This document shows, piece by piece, positions 32,600 through 44,415 of a stretch of DNA of 64,000 nucleotides (position 1 is its first letter; each line of letters begins with the position of its first letter). The stretch spans positions 88,233,696-88,297,695 of the forward strand of contig OY282606.1 of the NCBI GenBank assembly GCA_958298945.1, in the 5' to 3' direction. The notes under the pieces are model-generated. The model was not told the DNA's origin, did no database searches, and worked only from the letters and a program-made list of their open reading frames with translations. This stretch comes from Atherix ibis (taxonomy: Eukaryota > Arthropoda > Insecta > Diptera > Athericidae). Position numbers and translations under genes: made by a program.

Positions 32600-33440
32600 G
32601 TATTTGCAGATAAAAAAAAAGAGTGTCCCAAACTTCACGCAAGATTGAATTGTTTCTCGGGATGTATAGTACTATACATCCCGAGTAACAATTTTTTGTA
32701 ATCACGAAAAACTGGATAATCATATTGTGATAGCAAGCCCCAGTGACTGTTATTGCATGACCAGCTAAACTTTCAAAGAAGAATGGTCCGATGATGCCTC
32801 CAGCCCAAAATCCGAACCAAACAGTAACACGTTATGGATGTATTTGCTTCTCAATAATCACTTGTGGATTTTCTGAACCCCAAATCGGAAAATTTTGTCG
32901 ATTAACCCAGCCATGAAGATGAAAATGAGCCTCATTGCTGAAGATCAGTTTGTTCGAAAAATCAGCATCCACTTGTTGTTGTTCCATAATCCATTCAACG
33001 AACTCCATTCGTTGTGGGTGGTCAGTAGGGTTTGGTTCTTGACTCAACTGAACTTTATAAGCATGAAGATGCAAATCTTTCATAATAATACGCTATAGAG
33101 AGCTTCTCGACATATCCAATTCATGACTACGGTGCCGAATTGATGTTCCTGGACCCACAGCAACACTTTCACGTACTGCTTCCATGTTTTGTATTAAACG
33201 ACTTGTTGAATGACAAGCAAAGTATTTAAGATCACTAATTGATCCAGTCTTATTAAATTTTTTCATTAATCTCTTCTCAGTTGAGGAAGTTCAAATTGTA
33301 GCTACCAAACCTTTATTATTTTTAAAATATTGCTGAACAATGAAAATACGTTATTTCCTTTTTAATAACTCTGAACTGTTAACTGTCAAACTGTCTTTTT
33401 TTCGTTAGCAATACTTTACCGCACAAATGGCACAAAATTC
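32600..33440 (-). mobile_element. DDE transposase relic (arthropod Tc3-like/DUF4817 type)
   Basis: Minus strand: RESVAVGPGTSIRHRSHELD around 33110-33180, then frame 33083-32832 with LHLHAYKVQLSQEPNP, EWIMEQQQVDADFSNKLIF, SNEAHFHLHGWVN and IWGSENPQVI, and beyond its stop VTVWFGFWAGGIIGPFFFE (32764-32830) and AITVTGACYHNMI. This order is typical of a transposase common in ants and other arthropods. The Asp expected before EAHFHL is Asn here (FSNEAHF). One stop separates the two parts and the 3' third is missing. It ends at a palindrome (32651-32690). Confidence 0.8.
32651..32690. repeat. palindrome
   Basis: A perfect 30-bp palindrome at 32656-32685 (CTCGGGATGTATAGT followed by its reverse complement), extending to 40 bp with one mismatched pair. 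It lies at the 3' edge of the transposase relic. Confidence 0.9.
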
Positions 33441-33757
33441 AAATCTGACACAACATTTGAAACACGCCATATATGAAAAAATGTAATTTCATTAAAAATC
33501 ATCTACTCAATAATTATGTGTAAATTTATTTTTATAATTTTTCAAAATATTTAAATAATTAAAGTTTTGGACTTTATTTGAAGCACTGCTATTATTTTAC
33601 CCTCAACTATATAACGAATTTATTTCCGAATTGAGATTATATTAATAAATTGTATAGGATATCCCTTAAAAATATTAATTCTACTTTATTCTAATTCAAC
33701 CACAGTTTAAATAAAAATATTTTATCTTCTACATTTATTGAAATAATTACAAGTATA
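33441..33757. other. AT-rich spacer
   Basis: Nothing recognised before the TA target site of the next mariner. Confidence 0.5.
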
Positions 33758-34599
33758 CGAGGCCTCTTCAAAAAGTATCTCGAATTTTGAATTTCCGCCG
33801 GTTACGTATATTCGATTTTTAAGTTCGGCCATTTTGAATGTTCACTTAATTTTTGACAGCTGCTTTGTTTGCACGTGTCGTGTTCGATTTTTGCTCAATT
33901 TCAACCAAAAACAGTATCGCATTAACATTGCCAAAAAGCTGTTGGACTCTGTCCGCGACGATCCAAATTTGCTCCAGACGGTCATAACTGGTAACAAAGC
34001 ATGGATTTATGGTTATGACATGAAAACCAAAGCTAAAACATCCCAATGGAAGCTGCCGCACGAGCCAAAACCAAAAAAAACGCGTCAAGTTCGGTCGAAT
34101 GTGAAGGTTTTGCTTACAGTTTTCTTCGATTGCAGGGGCATGGTGCATCATGAGTACTTTCCACAGGGTAGAACGGTCAATAAGAAATATTACCTTCAAG
34201 TTATGCGCAAGTTGCGTGAAGCAATCCGCCAAAAACGCCCGCATTTGTGGAAGAACAAAAATTGGCTTTTGCTATTTTTGGCCAAAAACAACACACTAAT
34301 AATGCCGCAGCCACCGTATTCCCCAGATCTGGCCCCTGTGACTTTTTCTTGTTCTCGAAACTGAAGAGCCCCTTGAAAGGACGACGCTACGCTATGATTG
34401 AGGAGATAAAGACAGCATCGAAGGAGGAGCTGAACAAGATCACAAAAAATGAAGTGCTTCGAGGATTGGATAAAACGTTGGCACAAGTGTATAATATCTG
34501 GTGGGGATTACTTTGAAGGGTACAAAATAGATATTCATGAATAAATACATAATTTTTAAAAAAAACACAAAATTCGCGATACTTTTTGAACAGACCTCG
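33758..34599 (+). mobile_element. mariner family C, copy 5, internally deleted
   Basis: 842 bp with both termini (CGAGGCCTCTTCAAAAAG left, GAACAGACCTCG right) and TA on both sides. The leader is joined directly to the FNQKQYRINIAKKLLD block, the same deletion as in copies 1 and 2. The remaining frame (33834-34364) keeps VITGNKAWIYGYD (Asn in place of the first catalytic Asp), VLLTVFFDCRGMVHHEYF and PQPPYSPDLAP. The HHDNAPAH block is deleted (NWLLLFLAKNN). A frameshift after LAP precedes the last block (34380-34516). Confidence 0.88.
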
Positions 34600-35930
34600 T
34601 ATTTTAATAGTTTATATTTATCTTACTGTATTTCGAAAAGATTATAATTGCAAGTTTAATTTTATGAATAATTCCTTTTTGGGAAGATAATAAATATATT
34701 ATCTTGAATAAATAGTTCTATTATTATTTAAAATAGAAAAAAATCCAAATTTTAATGAAGAAAGTCTTAAATCAAATGCTCTGCAATATTAATGGTTGTA
34801 TCTTTAAAATCAGAAATAATATTTATGACTTTCTTGCAGAGAATCTATTCTTTTTGTGCAAAAGTGTTTGTTTATACTTCAAAGTATAATGTCTTCCGTT
34901 CTTTCATGGAAAATTAATTTTCTTAATGCTAAACCATATATGTGTAGTCATGCTTGTATATAGATATAACTATAGCAATTCATATTAAAGTATACATTTT
35001 AATGTAAGACAAAATAAGTAGTAGACATTTAAATAAGGGTGAGCATAGATTCGTCTTCAGCCCATAATATGTCTGAATAGAAGGATATACTTTATACAAA
35101 ATTATATAATATATTTTCCAAAACTATACACATACATATATGTATTGTATATATGAATATGACTAAGAAAAATTCTTAATCGAATACGTATGGGTAACGC
35201 TAGAAAATTCACTAGCATCTATATTTCTATGTACATTTACAATTCCATTAAAAGCTTACAAAATGCTCTCAAATATGGTATATATTGTAAGTGTGCATGT
35301 ATAAATGGCCAGGTTTTTAAAGTTTCTCTAAAGGTCTAACCGCATTCTTGGTGACACTTATTTGCTTATAAAATATTAATGCTGTCTATGCTTTTCTGGC
35401 TGCAGTTCAAATATTTTATATTAACGTTTTTTATGGTGTTGTGCTTTATCCAGAAATTTACTATTTCCATAGTTTTTCAGCATTTCTTTTAAATTGCTTT
35501 TACTTTTTTTATTTTATATAGTCATAGTCTATAATAGCACTAATATAAATACAAAAAAAAAGAAGAAAAAACATCACAATCCATTAAAATAAAACAAAAT
35601 TTCTAGGGTTAAATATACTCGTACATTAATTTTAAGAATTTTTCGAAATAATTATACTTAATACAAAATATTTCACTTAATACCATCAGCTTCATGCCAA
35701 AAATTTCTATTTACTTCATATTTTATTACAAAAAATATACAATATATTGTGATCTTTTGATAATATAAAATCAATAAAAAGTCTATTATTTTTAACTATG
35801 CTCATTTCTAATCTTATTTAAAGTTTTTATTTAAGTTTTTTAAAAATAATGACTTTAATTCGAATATTATGTGTCGTGGCTGTATCATCGTACTGAAGAC
35901 TTCTTCACCAAACATACAATAGATTGTATT
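34600..35930. other. AT-rich spacer
   Basis: No coding segment, RNA gene or repeat recognised. Confidence 0.5.
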
Positions 35931-36580
35931 GTAAGTTAGTCCTTCTAAGATGTTTTTGTAATGCGTTACCAAAAATGGTATAACGAAAGTTTGAGTTTTG
36001 TGAATTCATAAGTTTGACTTACGAAATATAACCATGAGCTTATGAGGAAAGAGTCCTTATCAAGAGCAAAACCTATTTGGTGATATACAATATTTTCGCG
36101 TGGGCAAGAAGCAATACGCGATAAACCTCGTACAATGAGACCTTTAACATCAGAAACTGATCAAAATATAGAACGAAAAAGGCCTCTAGTAAGGTAAGAC
36201 CTTAAATAGTGAGTTTAATTTGAATCATTCTAAACTTCATTAGATTTTAAGTGAAGATTTAAACATGAGAAAGGTGTGTGCCCAAATGATGCCAGAAAGC
36301 CTCACGAATGAACAGAGAGACAACTACAAAGTTTTTGTCGGATAAAGGGTTACCTGTGGTTTTACAGTCCAGCTATTCACTTGATTTTAGTCTACCCAAG
36401 ATAAAAAAATACATGAATGGGCATCATGTTGGTACTGCCGATAAAATCCAAAGGAGTGTAACCGAGGAGCTCAGTGGGATTCTAGTTGAGATCTTCCATC
36501 ACTGCTACGAAAAGCGGGAATAACTATTTAGAACTATTTAGAAAAGGATAATATTAGCATTTAAAAATAAAATAAAATAA
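35931..36580 (+). mobile_element. mariner-type relic, family E, copy 1
   Basis: Fragments in order: PRTMRPLTSETDQNIER near 36117-36170, ILSEDLNMRKVCAQMMPE near 36245-36297, then frame 36308-36523 with TTKFLSDKGLPVVLQSSYSL, KIKKYMNGHHVGTADKIQ and EELSGILVEIFHHCYEKRE. This is the C-terminal block of a mariner-like transposase with the middle, including the HDNA block, deleted and the PDLSPCDFFLFP segment shortened. Terminal repeats were not found. Confidence 0.65.
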
Positions 36581-36661
36581 TTACAAATCCTTGATATTCT
36601 ACCATATATAGTATAAAATTCAAGAGACTCTTTCCAAAATTAAATTAAATTTCATAATTTA

Positions 36662-37737
36662 CGAGGGTCATTCAACAAGTACTTAGCCTACAAAAGAAAA
36701 ACGAAAATTTTGGAAAGGTGTCAATTTATTTTTCCATATAATCTCCTTTAAGCTCGATACATTTGGCCCAGCGATGCTCTAACTTTTTTAACGCGTCCAA
36801 AAAATACATTTTCTCGAGGGAAGCAAATTAGGTCTCCGTGGCGACGATGACCTCCTCATTCGACCCAAATCTATTCCCGGCGAGTGATTTTTTCAGGTTT
36901 GGAAACAAAAAGTAGTCACAGGGGGCCAAATCTGGAGAGTACGGTGGATGGGGCAGCAATTCGTAGCGCAATTCGACAAATTTGCCAATGGCGACGGCGG
37001 AGGTGTGAGCCGGCGCGTTGTCGTGGTGGAACAGCACTTTTCTCTTCGCAAAGCGGGGCCGCTTTTTCTTCAATTCGACGTCAAATCGGCCCAATAAGTC
37101 AGCATAGTAGCGCCCCGTGATTGTTTTAACCTTCTCGAGGTAATCGATGTGGATCACACCTTGTGAATCCCAGAAAACGGTGGCCATCACCTTTCCGGCC
37201 GATCGACAGTCTTCGCCTTCTTTGTAGCACGTTCGCCGGGTGAAGTCCACTGTTTCGACTGTTCCTTGGTCTCTGGTGTGTACCAGTGAATCCATGTTTC
37301 GTCGACGGTCACGAAACGACGCAAGAACTCCACTGGATTGCGCTGAAACAGCGCCAAACATGTCGCCGATGTGGTCTCAAGGTTGCGTTTGTTTTCCGGT
37401 GTGAGCAAACGCGGCACCCATCGCGCCGACAGCTTTCTCATGCCCAGTTCTTCGTGTAGAATATGATGCACCGTTCCTACTGCGATGCCCACAGTCTCAG
37501 CTATCTCGTGAACCTTCAATCGACGGTCTAAGCACCGAACGATATTGTTATTTTTCCATTTTTGTGCAACCGACCGACACGCTCGCTTTCAAAGGCTCTC
37601 AAAACAAAACTAATCAATGGAATCGGCTATAATTTTGACAGTAGGCTACTAAAAAAATGTACTGCAAGATGGTAAATTTCTTTTGTGACAGCAGTTCCAT
37701 CGGGCGGTGAGGCTAAGTGCTTGTTGAATGACATTCG
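36662..37737 (-). mobile_element. mariner family A, copy 4, N-terminal deletion
   Basis: 1076 bp between TA at 36660-36661 and TA at 37738-37739 with both termini. Minus-strand transposase in two frames (37519-37187 and 37361-36828). VGIAVGTVHHILHEELGMRKL to FVTVDETWIHWYT is readable, a small deletion at about 37205 shifts frame, then MATVFWDSQGVIHIDYLEK, HHDNAPAHTS, PPYSPDLAPCDYFLFPNLKK follow. About 85 codons of the N-terminal DNA-binding region are deleted: the start MEK(N) at 37559 runs into a joined sequence after RSVLRPSIEG-like codons. Here the Lys codon that is TAA in copy 1 is intact. Confidence 0.9.
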
Positions 37738-38640
37738 TATGCTTGACAATTTTTAAACTATTTTGATTCTTACTTTAAAAAAAAATAGTTTACAAAAATT
37801 TCTTAGGTTTCAATATGAATTCGCTAAAATTTCTACGTTATTAAATAGTATATTATATATTTTCCAAGTAATGTCAAATAATTTGTATTCAAGGATATAT
37901 AAATTTATTCTATAATAAAATTCAAAACTATAAAATTTAATATTCACTTTGTCGATTATTTCGCTGTTAGACTTTTGCAGAATTTAGAAAGATTTACTTT
38001 CAAATATGGTATAAAATAATTTTGGATCTATTCAAAAATACTATATACAAATTATAAAAGCTGAAATATATTGGAAAAAAATATAAACTTCCAACTTTGT
38101 AGTATGTGAACTTTGAAACTTTTCACTCTGGTAAATGAAGATTGTCAGTTTTTGTAAAGATTCGAAAAGAAATGTCTGAACTGACATTTGATATTATCAT
38201 CAGATTATTTTCTAAAAGAACAGACAAAATCTTATATACAATATTTCCGATTTTATCCATAATTTAGGATAATCCACAAGGATATTTAATAACATTTAGT
38301 TTCAACTATTCTATATGAATATATTGGCAGGTTATCTGTATTATATGTAAATTTTTAAGTAGTAGTTTATTTGCTCTTAAACTGTTTGAATGGATTATAA
38401 AACAACATTTTTTCAATATTTAATATTTTTATATTGTATATTTTTCAAATGCCTAATTAAAATAAAATTAATTCTATTTATTTTTAAATTTAAATTCGTA
38501 TACTTTAAAAACTTTCTAAAAATACAGCTGACAGAAGTAACTTAAATATAACAAAAATAAAAATCTTACGACCAAATTATAATATATAATTAATTTTCGC
38601 TTATTTAATAAATGTATTAAACTTAAATAGAGCCCCTTAA
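37738..38640. other. AT-rich spacer left of unit 3
   Basis: Nothing recognised. Confidence 0.5.
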
Positions 38641-38646
38641 GAATAT

Positions 38647-38892
38647 TTAGAAACGATGAGTGAATGAGAGTCCATCTCCAAAGTTAGGACGTTGAGTTCC
38701 CATCATTTCTCCATAGTGTCGTTGATAGAAAGCGTTTCCGTCAAGGGTTGTTCGGCCATTTCGATTTTCGACCAGTCTTTCTCCCAAATTTGCTTGGACA
38801 TCAGTTGTTTCTGTCGGTTGTAAGCTAAACCTGTTTCTGGATTGTATATCACCAATTTCAATATTCTTCTAGTCCTCAACAGTTCGTCGACT
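38647..38892 (-). pseudogene. type A peptide pseudogene (psi-A of unit 3)
   Basis: Remains of a type A gene with the same start-of-mature-domain deletion as 21526-21764 and the same missing 5' part. The end is less decayed (the YQRH and SFTHRF codons are intact), so this copy shows that the shared deletion came before the later stop in unit 1. It lies divergent to B3, about 575 bp upstream. Confidence 0.85.
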
Positions 38893-39256
38893 CAACAGAT
38901 TTGACGCAAAAAGATAACAAAGCTTATTCAACACAGCTGAAACGAGTATCAATGAAAAATTGTTCAGTCATCATTATTATTAGGAATATTTTTTTGTCGA
39001 TTTCAATATTTGGAATTGATGATCAGCTTATTAAATTATTTTCTGATTAGTTCAACTATTAATTGAACAAATATGCAAAACGGATAAAGGCTTAATTTTG
39101 TTATTCAATAAAGACCATAGAGACTTTCTCAAACATCAAGTTTGTATAGAGAATAACTTCTTTATTGATAAAAATATTAAAAGTGAATCTTAAAAACAAA
39201 CAGAATATCTTCCAGTATTTAAAACAAATAAAGTGTATAAAATACAAGGCAGAAAT

Positions 39257-39431
39257 GGGGAAATCACTTTTGCTTTTAAAAAACAACGATTATGGGGGAT
39301 GTTTAATAACATTCGTGTAGTGATGCAAGTAGATATGGATTTAAAAAATCCCCCATAATTTGAAAAGAATATATTTTGCATGAAGTTTTGTATAGAATAA
39401 AAGGACATCCTCATTTAAGAATTAAATCAGT
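39257..39431 (+). promoter_or_regulatory. B3 promoter: three kappaB-like sites, altered TATA, initiator
   Basis: GGGGAAATCA at 39257-39266, GGGGATGTTT at 39295-39304, GGGGATTTTT (minus) at 39344-39353, TCAGT at 39427-39431. The TATA region reads TATAGAATAAAAGG (39391-39404) where B1 and B2 have TATAGTATAAAAGG, a T to A change that weakens the consensus. Confidence 0.62.
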
Positions 39432-39467
39432 ATCAAAAGTGAAGCGTCTGAACTAAGAAATACTAAA

Positions 39468-40055
39468 ATGAATAGCATCACAATTATCTTATTAGTCGTA
39501 GTTGGTGTATGCCAATCGCTTCGCTCAAATGCAGAAAATCTGAGTGGAACTTTCGATACAGTTTCAGGTACAACTGGAAACGAAGACCCTCTCAGTTATT
39601 ATTTAGTTCCGGTTTACTTACTAAATCAAGGATTAGAAAATGTTAATAATAGACAAAAACGCCAAGATGTCAAAGTGGACGCTAATACTTCTCGTGATGG
39701 TGGAACTGATATTCGTGGAACTCTAGGCGGAAGACTATATGAAAATGGAAATACCGCATTAGACGGCAGGGCGTCTTATGAGAGACATTTTGGTGGTGAA
39801 TTTGGAACTCAGCATCCAGTTGTTGGAGGTGGACTAGACCTCTCAGTCGATAAAACTAAATTCGGCGTAGATGTTCAGAGGCAACGCGACTACGGCACTG
39901 ATGTTCGGGCTACAGTTGGCTCAAGATTGTTTGAAAGTCGTGACGGTCGCACTACTTTAGATGCAAATGCACATTACCAACGACACCATGGTGGTTCATT
40001 TGGAACTCAGCGTCCACAGTTTGGTGGCGGTGTAATGTTCCGCCACAATTTCTAA
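39468..40055 (+). CDS. Two-domain glycine-rich antimicrobial peptide precursor, type B (B3), 195 aa
   Basis: Third copy of the two-domain precursor, same direction as B2. Changes from B1: Thr for Ser in the propeptide (SGTFDTV) and Met for Leu near the C terminus (GGGVMFRHNF). The 3' UTR has a short insertion after the stop (around 40056-40090) that the other copies lack. Signal, R-Q-K-R site and both G domains are intact. Confidence 0.9.
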   Translation: MNSITIILLVVVGVCQSLRSNAENLSGTFDTVSGTTGNEDPLSYYLVPVYLLNQGLENVNNRQKRQDVKVDANTSRDGGTDIRGTLGGRLYENGNTALDGRASYERHFGGEFGTQHPVVGGGLDLSVDKTKFGVDVQRQRDYGTDVRATVGSRLFESRDGRTTLDANAHYQRHHGGSFGTQRPQFGGGVMFRHNF

Positions 40056-40269
40056 TAAAACACTTGAATTGGTTTTTTATTAACAATCAAACTTATGTAT
40101 ATAAATAAATAATTAATAAAAATAAAAATATTTTATAGAAAAACTGACTTAAAACTTTTAATTATACTTAACATTTTAACCAAATTATTTGCTTTTCTAC
40201 CATAAACGAAAATTTGTCTTTCTTTGCTGTTTAAAAATGCTCTAAATTATTATCGAAATTATCATTAGT

Positions 40270-41230
40270 TTAGAAAATAAAAAAGTGAGATTGTTTTTTG
40301 TCAATTTGAAAATGGTACTTTTGCATATGCAGGGCTGATTCAATAATAATGCAATTTTGGTCTGATATAAAACCAGATTTTTTTATATGGTTTTTTCTAG
40401 TATGGACCACAATATCCGCCAAATGATCACAACGACTTCTCTGGTAACACATGATGCGTCTATCAAAGTTTCCTATAACCTTTTGGCAAAACTCATGGTA
40501 TATCTCATAAATAACGCTTATGATTTCTTTCTTGAGCTCTGGAATCGTCTCTAGCTAATTGGCATATACCTTACATTTACATAGCTCTAGAGAAAGAAGA
40601 TCAATAGGGTCAATTTACAATATCTCGATGGCCATTTGACTTAAATATTTCCTGAGATAACGCACGTTGGGTCGTTTAGCAAAGGACTATTATATTATGC
40701 GGTGTATGACAAGTGGTACCACTCGGTTTAAAGTATTTATTCTCCAAATCTATATCATCAAATTCAGGCTAGCAAAAATGTTTATCATGTCATGCTAACG
40801 TTCACAGTTTATCGTAAAAGCGTTACCAGCATTCTTTTCGAAGAAGATGCTTCGCCAGCATAAAAATCACACCAAACCACAGCTCGTTTTATGTGCTTAA
40901 AATACAGCAGCCTTGCCTATTAATATATCCATTTAACCGGAATGGTCCTTCATCTCTGAGCATGGCAACCATTTGATGTTGTCTGAGCCGCACTTTATTT
41001 CACAGCACAAAATTTTTCGGTCTAATAATGTGTACGAAGACGCACTTATAATCTGGTGTTTTTAGCTAACACAGATTCTTTAAATTTCTGCAGCAAACGC
41101 AATATTTTTTCTTAGATAGTCGGTTATGTTACCCAAGAAATCATGCAGTGCTCAAAATACATTTCTTGAAGAACAACGATTTTCATAACCATTAACACAA
41201 AGATCTGTATTACCATTGAACCATCCCTTA
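40270..41230 (-). mobile_element. DDE transposase relic between B3 and A3 (unit 3)
   Basis: Minus-strand copy of the same relic as in the other units, more broken in the WPSRSCDLT block (around 40590-40640). It holds no frame longer than about 60 residues. The position and extent match unit 2. Confidence 0.72.
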
Positions 41231-41506
41231 TTTAAGCATGCTTTTAAACTACTTCATACACTTTTTCATTATAACAGATTCCGATCTTGTACCAAAATTT
41301 ATAGAAATTTTTCAATTTGGTATTCAAACGACGATTTTAACATTTACTTTTTGTTAATTTGTATAGGAAGTGATATTACCAAATAGAGTTTAAGAATTAA
41401 AAGATTTCCAATTAATTAAAGATAATTATATTTATTAATGTATCTAGCTTAGTTAAAGGAACATTTTTACAAATATGTACAACTTAGGTAAGATCACTAC
41501 AAATAT

Positions 41507-41908
41507 TTAGAAACGATGAGTGAATGAGAGTCCACCACCAAAGTTCGGACGTTGAGTTCCCATCATCCCTCCATAGTGTCGTTGATAGAAAGCGTTTCCG
41601 TCAAGGGTTGTTCGGCCATTTCGACTTTCGAACAGTCTTCCTCCCAAATTTGCTTGGACATCGGTTCCATAACCTCTTTGGTTATACACATCGAGTCCAA
41701 CATTTTGTCGTTTCTGTCGGTTGTAAGCTAAAACCAATTCAGGATTATATTCGTCAGCTTCCACACTCCTAGTAGTCCTCAACAGTTCGTCGACTTCATC
41801 TGCGCTCAAAATGACTCCTTGATAGGTGGGCTCCTCCTCGTCAAGTGGCAGTGTAAATGCTTGGCAGAAAGCTACCAAAGCCAAAAGAATTATTACTTTT
41901 CCGAACAT
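41507..41908 (-). CDS. Glycine-rich antimicrobial peptide precursor, type A (A3), 133 aa
   Basis: Type A precursor whose mature domain is identical to that of A1. The only protein change from A1 is Asp for Tyr in the propeptide (LPLDEEEP). Signal peptide, R-T-T-R and R-Q-K-R sites unchanged. Convergent with B3; 5' flank shared with A2 over about 900 bp. Confidence 0.9.
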   Translation of the reverse strand: MFGKVIILLALVAFCQAFTLPLDEEEPTYQGVILSADEVDELLRTTRSVEADEYNPELVLAYNRQKRQNVGLDVYNQRGYGTDVQANLGGRLFESRNGRTTLDGNAFYQRHYGGMMGTQRPNFGGGLSFTHRF

Positions 41909-41944
41909 GTTGTTTGATTTGAATTTGATGATGCGCTGTTAAGA

Positions 41945-42043
41945 ACTGACACCACTTTCTGATCGAAAGAAACCTTTTATAGTCATTCTGAAATTTTATT
42001 TCTTAGGCAGTAACAGCCTCTAATAAGTAACAAGGGAATTTTT
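41945..42043 (-). promoter_or_regulatory. A3 promoter
   Basis: Minus strand: initiator TCAGT at 41945-41949, TATAAAAG at 41974-41981. The plus strand has GGGAATTTTT at 42034-42043. Distal GGGGATTTAA at 42314-42323 and GGGGATTTAT (minus) at 42363-42372. Confidence 0.62.
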
Positions 42044-42284
42044 TAAAAATTACATTTTCAGATCTGTATTTTATCGACCATTTAGAAACAAAAACCGAGC
42101 ACGCTATTTACTCGGCTTATCAGTACAGCGGCTGATACTTCACATTTTCTCACAATCATCATAATGGAGAGTCAATAGTAAATTACTTAAGCTGATTTTA
42201 ATAAGTGCTAAATATCAACAGCAAATTGCGAGAGAATCACCAAATTAAAATTTGTTTTCATTCAATAATTATTTGCATATATGT

Positions 42285-42970
42285 ACTACAAGACTTAGTG
42301 AATCACCATTACTGGGGATTTAATTTTTCTCATAAAGGGATTGATTTTCAAGGAAAGTTTAAATAAATCCCCTTTTCCAAGCAGGTCGTTCAAGTTCATT
42401 CCATATAGTTTATTGTTAATGATAATTTCAGTTCAAAGTATTCTACGTACTTTCTTAAGATTAAAATTTCACTCAATTTATTGAAATGTTTTCAAAAAAA
42501 AGTGTAAGCTTACACTTCTTATTAATAACAAAAAATTAATTTGCAATTAATCTTTATTTAACAAATACGAGTAAAAAAATAGAAAATATTTATAGGATAA
42601 GGTGAAGTTCAGAAGAAGATCAACAATATTTCATTCAAGTAAATTTATCTTTTATATTTATATACAATATATATAAAATTATTGATTTGATTAAGATTTT
42701 TTTTTAAATTAACTTTTGAGTTAGGCATTTGAACATTTTTATATTTATAATAATAAGAGTATGGGGCCATCTACCATAAAATTTATTTCTTTATTTAAAT
42801 TCTTATTTGTTATTTAAATATTTAATTCACATTAAAAGAAGCTCTTAATTGTGAATTTTAATCATGTATTCAAAATTAGTGAATCACTGGGGATTCAATT
42901 TTTCTCATGAACGGAATTTCGAGGAAAATTTAAATAAATCCCCTTTTCCAAACACATCTTTCAAGTTTTT
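42285..42970. repeat. local partial duplication of the A3 distal flank
   Basis: The stretch around 42295-42385 (TTAGTGAATCACC, GGGGATTT, TTTTTCTCAT, TAAATAAATCCCCTTTTCC) is repeated in direct order at about 42878-42965 with small deletions. Both copies carry a pair of kappaB-like GGGGATT motifs. Confidence 0.65.
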
Positions 42971-43974
42971 TTTCATCTAGTTTATTGTAAATAATCGTTT
43001 GAACTCAGTGAGGGCATCAGATTTTAAGTTCGTTCCTCAAAAACATATAACAATGAATTTCAACGCCTTAACTATTTACGTGACTTACTCACCATTAATT
43101 AATACATTTTTGTAAATATTATATTTTTTATAGATCATTTTTTAATTTAATTATTATATCTGATTTTCTCTTTATATTTTCGAGATTAAGAATGATCCAT
43201 TTACAAATAAATAATCAAAAGTGACTGATTTACAATAATATAAAAATTACCTTGTTATTATTTAAAATAAATTGATTCAACAAAGTAGATGATTTTTAAA
43301 CTTATACTGATTTCTTAAATTTTACTTTATATATTCTGGTATTTAGTAAAATTGTAAATAGAATTGCTTTGTGTAGCCAAATTTTCTAAGTAAAAATCGC
43401 CGAACAATTTGTACTTACATGTATGTATTTACATAAAAGAATGTTTTCTAGTTTACAATAAAAGTAAATATTTTTATTTTGAATAATATATTGTAGCATA
43501 CGACCTATTGGCTTACACATATTATTCTATTTAAATGTATTTTCTCCCGAATTCGAACAGTCAGAAATGTAGAAAATTTAAATGTTGGGCGTTACATTTA
43601 ATGTTATTCATTATCATAATATATGATAATGTTACTCATTATCATAAAATTCAGTTTTCTTCGATAAATTCGAATTTATCAAAATGAAATACTAAATGTG
43701 CTTACTTTAAAAAAAAAGAAAAAAAAATCAACATAAAATACTAAATTGTTTTTGTGACATTTCATCCAAATGAAATTTTAATTATAATTATCATCCGAAT
43801 GAAGACACACAATCCTTATTTAAGATTACATCATTGTAGGCCTTCTATTTGCAAATGTATTCATATTCTTAACATTTTATTAACAAATAAGTTTTAACTG
43901 TTTCTCTGATTATTATCAAACAATTTTATTTAATTTATTTATAGCAATATTATCCTCTTCAAAAAGTTCACTTA
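42971..43974. other. AT-rich spacer
   Basis: No coding segment recognised. A short direct repeat of an ATTCATTATCATAA-type motif lies at 43607-43650. Confidence 0.5.
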
Positions 43975-44415
43975 GGCGAGTAATTTTAGGTAGAGGCTTT
44001 ACCTGGAATCGCCTGCAGTTCCTCGGTTACACTCCCTTGAATATTATCGATAATAACAAGATGATGTCCTTTCAAATAGTTTTTGATCTTCAGAAATAAA
44101 AAAAAATCAAATGGTCTAGGGTTCGGTGAATATGGGTTCGGAGTAACCACAGGAATCCATTTTTGCGACAAAAACCCGTTGATACAGATTGCCGTTGTAC
44201 AGGGGTCGTTGTTGTCGTGGAGCATCGAAGTATCTGCAATTTCCGATCCTACGCGCAGAACAAATTTTCTCACCCTTTGAAGGACCTTCAATATGACAAC
44301 CTGATGTCATTGGAGCTGTAACTAGTTCTACAAAAAAAATACTTGTGAAAGTTAAGTTCGCCGATTCACCAAGCTTACTATGCAATTGGATGACACATCG
44401 TTTGTTCAAAGTTTG
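43975..44415 (-). mobile_element. mariner-type relic, family E, copy 2
   Basis: Minus frame 44291-43986: SMLHDNNDPCTTAICINGFL (second catalytic Asp block), QKWIPVVTPNPYSPN then RPFDFFLFLKIKNYLKGHH (third Asp block), DNIQGSVTEELQAIP. An overlapping frame upstream gives FFVELVTAPMTSGCHIEG. Matches family E at 35931-36580 in the GHH...DNIQ(G/R)SVTEEL block. 5' part missing. Confidence 0.65.

Noticed and set aside
38647..38892. Type A pseudogene as an expressed short peptide
   Set aside because: It lacks signal peptide, start and cleavage site and shares a frame-disrupting deletion with the unit 1 copy.
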